From Bacteroidales bacterium (GTDB lineage: Bacteria; Bacteroidota; Bacteroidia; Bacteroidales; UBA12077), in assembly GCA_030156305.1 (NCBI GenBank), contig JASGMZ010000037.1:1-16615 (forward strand): a stretch of DNA of 16,615 nucleotides, given 5' to 3'. Under the pieces are notes generated by a model. That model did no database searches. It was not told the origin of the DNA and saw only the letters and a list, made by a program, of their open reading frames with translations. This document shows, piece by piece, positions 14,136-16,615 of the stretch (position 1 is the first letter of the stretch; every line of letters starts with the position of its first letter). Position numbers and translations under genes: made by a program.

Positions 14136-14162
14136 CAAAAAAAAGCAGCCATCCGGGCTGCT
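14136..14162 (-). terminator. Rho-independent terminator of frr
   Basis: On the - strand AGCAGCC (14162-14156) pairs with GGCTGCT (14150-14144) and is followed by a long T run (the A run at 14136-14144 on the + strand). It lies about 30 bases after the frr stop. Confidence 0.92.
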
Positions 14163-14192
14163 GATATATTTAAATATTGATGAGCCGAAAGC

Positions 14193-14756
14193 TTAGATGG
14201 TCATAATCTCTTCTTCTTTAGCTTTTACTACTTGTTCTACTTTTTCGCTATACGTATCGGTAATTTTTTGAATTTCGTCTTCAGCTTTTTTTGCTTCATC
14301 TTCTGAAAGGCCTTCTTTTTCTAATTTTTTTATCTCTTCGTTTGCATCACGGCGGGCAGTACGTATACTTACACGGGCACTTTCGGCTTCGTTGTTAACT
14401 TGTTTTACCAGCGATTTTCTTCGCTCTTCGGTTAAAGCTGGAATATTGATTCTAATCATCTCGCCATTGTTCATGGGTGTGAAACCCAGATTCGCATTTA
14501 AAATGGCTCTTTCGATAGGCTCCACCATATTTTTTTCCCAGGGCTGAATGGCAATGGTTTTTGCATCCGGTGTACCAATATTGGCTACCTGATTTAAAGG
14601 GGTTGGATTGCCATAATATTCAACAACTACAGTGTCAAGCATTCTGGGACTGGCTTTCCCGGCTCGTAGTGTGGCTAATTCATTTTCCAAATGGTTAATA
14701 GCTTTGCCCATTCTTTCTTTGGCTTCATCAATTACAAATTGAACTTCTTCGGTCAT
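14193..14756 (-). CDS. frr: Ribosome recycling factor
   Basis: The 187-residue protein is close to the usual 185. With EF-G it splits post-termination ribosomes into subunits. Family blocks are RAGKASPRMLD (31-41), YYGNPTPLNQVANI (47-60), IQPWEK (70-75), AILNANLGFTPMNNG (84-98), and IPALTEERRKSLVKQ (105-119). The first and last thirds form the long helical bundle, and residues about 30-105 include the beta-rich head domain. It lies 158 bases downstream of pyrH on the same strand, the normal bacterial order, but a perfect -7 element in the gap suggests it can be transcribed separately. The start ATG is supported by the family N-terminus; no Shine-Dalgarno is visible. Confidence 0.98.
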   Translation of the reverse strand: MTEEVQFVIDEAKERMGKAINHLENELATLRAGKASPRMLDTVVVEYYGNPTPLNQVANIGTPDAKTIAIQPWEKNMVEPIERAILNANLGFTPMNNGEMIRINIPALTEERRKSLVKQVNNEAESARVSIRTARRDANEEIKKLEKEGLSEDEAKKAEDEIQKITDTYSEKVEQVVKAKEEEIMTI

Positions 14757-14801
14757 AATAAATTTTTTTTAGGGTTAGGGTATATTTATCATCAATAGGA
14801 A

Positions 14802-14809
14802 CAAATTTA
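14802..14809 (-). promoter_or_regulatory. Possible -7 element of frr
   Basis: The + strand CAAATTTA reads TAAATTTG on the - strand, a perfect TAnnTTTG, about 45 bases before the frr ATG. No good -33 partner was found. The gap between pyrH and frr is large enough for an independent promoter. Confidence 0.4.
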
Positions 14810-14914
14810 TAAAAAAAATCCTGAAATGGTAGCCTTATAAAATTATTAGCCTCAACAAATTTATTATTTATGATTAAGCTTTAGCATTGATTCATGCTGC
14901 TTGTTAATAATTGT

Positions 14915-15646
14915 TTAGCGATTTTTATCGTTTGTTTTGTCCCTAACCAACGTTCCAATTTTCTCCCCATTCACTACTTTTAGCAAATTTCCACGGGTGT
15001 TCATATCAAACACATAGATGGGTAGGTTATTTTCTTTACACATGGTAAAGGCCGTAAGGTCCATCACATTCAGTTCGCGTTGAATGACTTCATTAAAAGA
15101 AATTTCTTCGAATTTAGTAGCTGTTTTGTCCTTTTCAGGGTCGGCTGTATATACACCGTCAACACGGGTTCCTTTTAAAATGATGTCGGCGCCAATTTCT
15201 ACTGCCCGAAGGGCAGAAGCCGTATCGGTGGTAAAAAACGGATTTCCGGTTCCGCCGGAAAGAATGGCTACATGGCCGGCTTCCAACTGCTCAACTACCT
15301 TGTCGCGATGATAAAAATCTCCTACCGGTTCCATCCGTATAGCTGTATAAACGATGGATTTTGTTTGTAGGTTAGTTAATGCCGATTGTAAAGCAAGGCT
15401 GTTAATAACGGTGGCTAACATGCCCATCTGATCGCCTTTCACGCGGTCAAAACCCTGGGCTGCCCCCGACAGTCCTCGAAAAATATTTCCTCCACCAATA
15501 ACAATGGCTACCTGGACTCCGGCTCCATTCAACTCTTTTATTTGTTTGGCATACTCGTTTAATCTTTTGGAATCAACACCATAACCGGCATCTCCCATCA
15601 GGGATTCGCCACTTAATTTTAAAAGGATGCGTTTGTATTTAGGCAT
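14915..15646 (-). CDS. pyrH: Uridylate kinase (UMP kinase)
   Basis: The 243-residue enzyme converts UMP and ATP to UDP and ADP, the first committed step from UMP to the other pyrimidine nucleotides. It belongs to the amino acid kinase fold. Motifs are RILLKLSGESL (6-16), the glycine-rich VIGGGNIFRG (49-58), GDQMGMLATVINSLAL (71-86), and SGGTGNPFFTTDTA (130-143). KGTRVDGVYTADP (158-170) forms the ATP-side region. In most bacteria pyrH follows rpsB and tsf; here about 970 bases of repeats separate it from the window edge, so tsf is not directly adjacent. Length and all family blocks are normal, and the ATG gives the expected KYKRILLKLSGE beginning. Confidence 0.98.
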   Translation of the reverse strand: MPKYKRILLKLSGESLMGDAGYGVDSKRLNEYAKQIKELNGAGVQVAIVIGGGNIFRGLSGAAQGFDRVKGDQMGMLATVINSLALQSALTNLQTKSIVYTAIRMEPVGDFYHRDKVVEQLEAGHVAILSGGTGNPFFTTDTASALRAVEIGADIILKGTRVDGVYTADPEKDKTATKFEEISFNEVIQRELNVMDLTAFTMCKENNLPIYVFDMNTRGNLLKVVNGEKIGTLVRDKTNDKNR

Positions 15647-15892
15647 ATTCTGGGATATTTAATCTTTTTTAATATTTATGATACAAAGTAACATAAAAAA
15701 ATTAATTCAGCGCAGTTGAAAAGAAATTTGTTTTGTTGAATGCTTGCATTAAGGAACTCGTAGAATGATAAATCTACCTCTTAAGCTTCAGCATAAGAAA
15801 ATTTTTTCTTGCGAGGCGCTAAGATTATTTTTGTAAATCTGCCTACGCTGAAGCTCCGGAAGGCAAGCTGGTTACTGCCGATAATAATCTCA
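15647..15892. other. Region upstream of pyrH with inverted repeats
   Basis: No gene is seen. AGCTTCAGC (15784-15792) and GCTGAAGCT (15847-15855) form a perfect 9-base inverted repeat 54 bases apart. Just inside it AAGAAAA (15795-15801) pairs with TTTTCTT (15804-15810). On the - strand CAAAGTAA (15685 region on +) is one base from a -7 element and may be part of the pyrH promoter, without a clear -33 partner. Confidence 0.4.
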
Positions 15893-15984
15893 CTCAACCG
15901 CTTTCAGGTCTTTCAGACGCTGAAAGGGTTTTAACCTGCTTCCTGCCGCTGGCTACTGCTGCTAATCGCTCAAACACTGTCAGG
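15893..15984. repeat. Repeat unit A, copy 1 (92 bp)
   Basis: Identical over 92 bases to 16263-16354. It opens with a head (CTCAACCGCTTTCAGG) shared with unit B, and contains the palindrome CTTTCAGACGCTGAAAG (15910-15926). No ORF of note. Confidence 0.95.
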
Positions 15985-15989
15985 ACCTT

Positions 15990-16082
15990 CGGACGCTTAA
16001 AGCCTGCCTGCCAACCACGGCTGGTAAACCGGCAGGCAGTGGTTCCTCCAAACTCGGTCGCTTCACCGCTTTTGCTATGAGC
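15990..16082. repeat. Repeat unit B, divergent copy (B0)
   Basis: Aligns with the last roughly 93 bases of unit B (GCCTGCCTGCC, GGTAAACCGGCAG, TTCCTCCAAACT, CGCTTCACCGCTTTTGCTATGAGC region), with several substitutions. It has GGCAGGCAG where the other copies have GGCAGTCAG, giving a better stem. It directly follows unit A copy 1, so A and B can be fused. Confidence 0.85.
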
Positions 16083-16128
16083 TTTAGACTACTTACTATT
16101 TACTATCTACTAATTACTGCTTACTGCA

Positions 16129-16256
16129 GCTATTAATTTCACTCAACCTCTTTCAGGCCTTTCAGACGCTGAAAGCCTGCCTGCCCGGCCACAGCTGGTA
16201 AACCGGCAGTCAGGGTTTCCTCCAAACTTGGTCGCTTCACCGCTTTTGCTATGAGC
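16129..16256. repeat. Repeat unit B, copy 1 (128 bp)
   Basis: Matches 16488-16615 at 125 of 128 positions by eye. It contains the palindrome CTTTCAGACGCTGAAAG and a longer imperfect stem, CCTGCCTGCCCGG (16176-16188) with CCGGCAGTCAGG (16203-16214), then CCAAACTTGG. Confidence 0.95.
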
Positions 16257-16262
16257 ATCTTG

Positions 16263-16354
16263 CTCAACCGCTTTCAGGTCTTTCAGACGCTGAAAGGGTT
16301 TTAACCTGCTTCCTGCCGCTGGCTACTGCTGCTAATCGCTCAAACACTGTCAGG
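16263..16354. repeat. Repeat unit A, copy 2 (92 bp)
   Basis: Exact copy of 15893-15984, 370 bases downstream. Here it follows unit B copy 1 after only six bases, the reverse of the order at the first A unit. After it comes CAGGTGACGCAG and a different AT-rich sequence. Confidence 0.95.
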
Positions 16355-16487
16355 CAGGTGACGCAGATTTAACTAATTTTCACTGATATAAATTATTTTT
16401 AAAATCTGTGTTAATCTGTTTAATCTGTGTATGCAGTATGCATCTGTGTTCTATTATTAAATCTGTGTTCTATTATTGGCTATTGCC
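16355..16487. repeat. AT-rich spacer with AATCTGTGTT-type short tandem repeats
   Basis: ATCTGTGTTCTATTATT occurs at 16442-16458 and again at 16461-16477 (period 19), preceded by related AATCTGTGTT and TTTAATCTGTGT words from about 16402. Such words are, from memory, a common intergenic repeat in several bacterial phyla. Confidence 0.75.
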
Positions 16488-16615
16488 GCTATTAATTCCA
16501 CTCAACCTCTTTCACCCCTTTCAGACGCTGAAAGCCTGCCTGCCCGGCCACAGCTGGTAAACCGGCAGTCAGGGTTTCCTCCAAACTTGGTCGCTTCACC
16601 GCTTTTGCTATGAGC
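16488..16615. repeat. Repeat unit B, copy 2 (128 bp, reaches the window edge)
   Basis: Differs from 16129-16256 at three positions: one T/C change and GG to CC in the head. The array may continue beyond the window. Confidence 0.93.

Noticed and set aside
15893..16615. CRISPR array
   Set aside because: Repeats are 92-128 bp, few, in mixed order and with irregular spacers; no cas gene is seen.

Overview
The window most likely comes from a member of the Bacteroidota, probably an anaerobic, amino-acid-fermenting member of the Bacteroidales/Marinilabiliales type. Support is indirect. Several genes are preceded by the TAnnTTTG -7 element typical of that phylum, most lack a Shine-Dalgarno sequence, the DNA is AT-rich, and the gene families fit (a SPOR-tailed RlpA lipoprotein, an AAA/DUF4143 ATPase, a Bacteroidota-like KamA-family protein). 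No rRNA or tRNA gene was seen, so placement below phylum is a guess.

Layout. (1) 1-2329: a rhomboid protease overlaps an RlpA-like lipoprotein on the + strand; a two-domain universal stress protein on the - strand ends at the very next base. (2) 2330-2707: intergenic, with one possible 31-codon ORF. (3) 2708-9063: a six-gene + strand cluster, which is the centre of interest: XRE-cupin regulator, KamA-family radical-SAM aminomutase, the two subunits of a PcaI/PcaJ-like 3-oxoacid CoA-transferase, a class III aminotransferase and a PcaF-like thiolase. It ends in a hairpin terminator. (4) 9244-10440: a solitary - strand AAA_14/DUF4143 ATPase. (5) 10815-13273: ribF and ahcY on the + strand, each with a recognisable promoter; ahcY has a strong terminator. 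(6) 13334-14135: non-coding, with strong hairpins. (7) 14193-15646: frr and pyrH on the - strand (pyrH upstream of frr). (8) 15647-16615: a mosaic of repeated structured units, cut by the window edge.

How the cluster may work (inference). An aminomutase moves an amino group from C2 to C3. A class III aminotransferase turns the resulting beta-amino acid into a 3-oxo acid. The CoA-transferase activates it and the thiolase splits the 3-oxoacyl-CoA into acetyl-CoA plus an acyl-CoA two carbons shorter. All four chemistries lie together, in a logical set, under a small-molecule-sensing type of regulator. This would be a complete 'aminomutase-to-thiolase' amino acid degradation route, different from the classical lysine fermentation pathway, whose other genes (kamD/E, kdd, kce, kal) are absent here. 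The aminomutase keeps the iron-sulfur, carboxylate-binding and PLP-lysine residues but lacks at least one of the aspartates that bind the lysine side chain, so its substrate is probably not lysine. The Pca-like last three proteins make a C6 dicarboxylate (2-aminoadipate to 3-oxoadipate) one candidate, with leucine and glutamate as alternatives.
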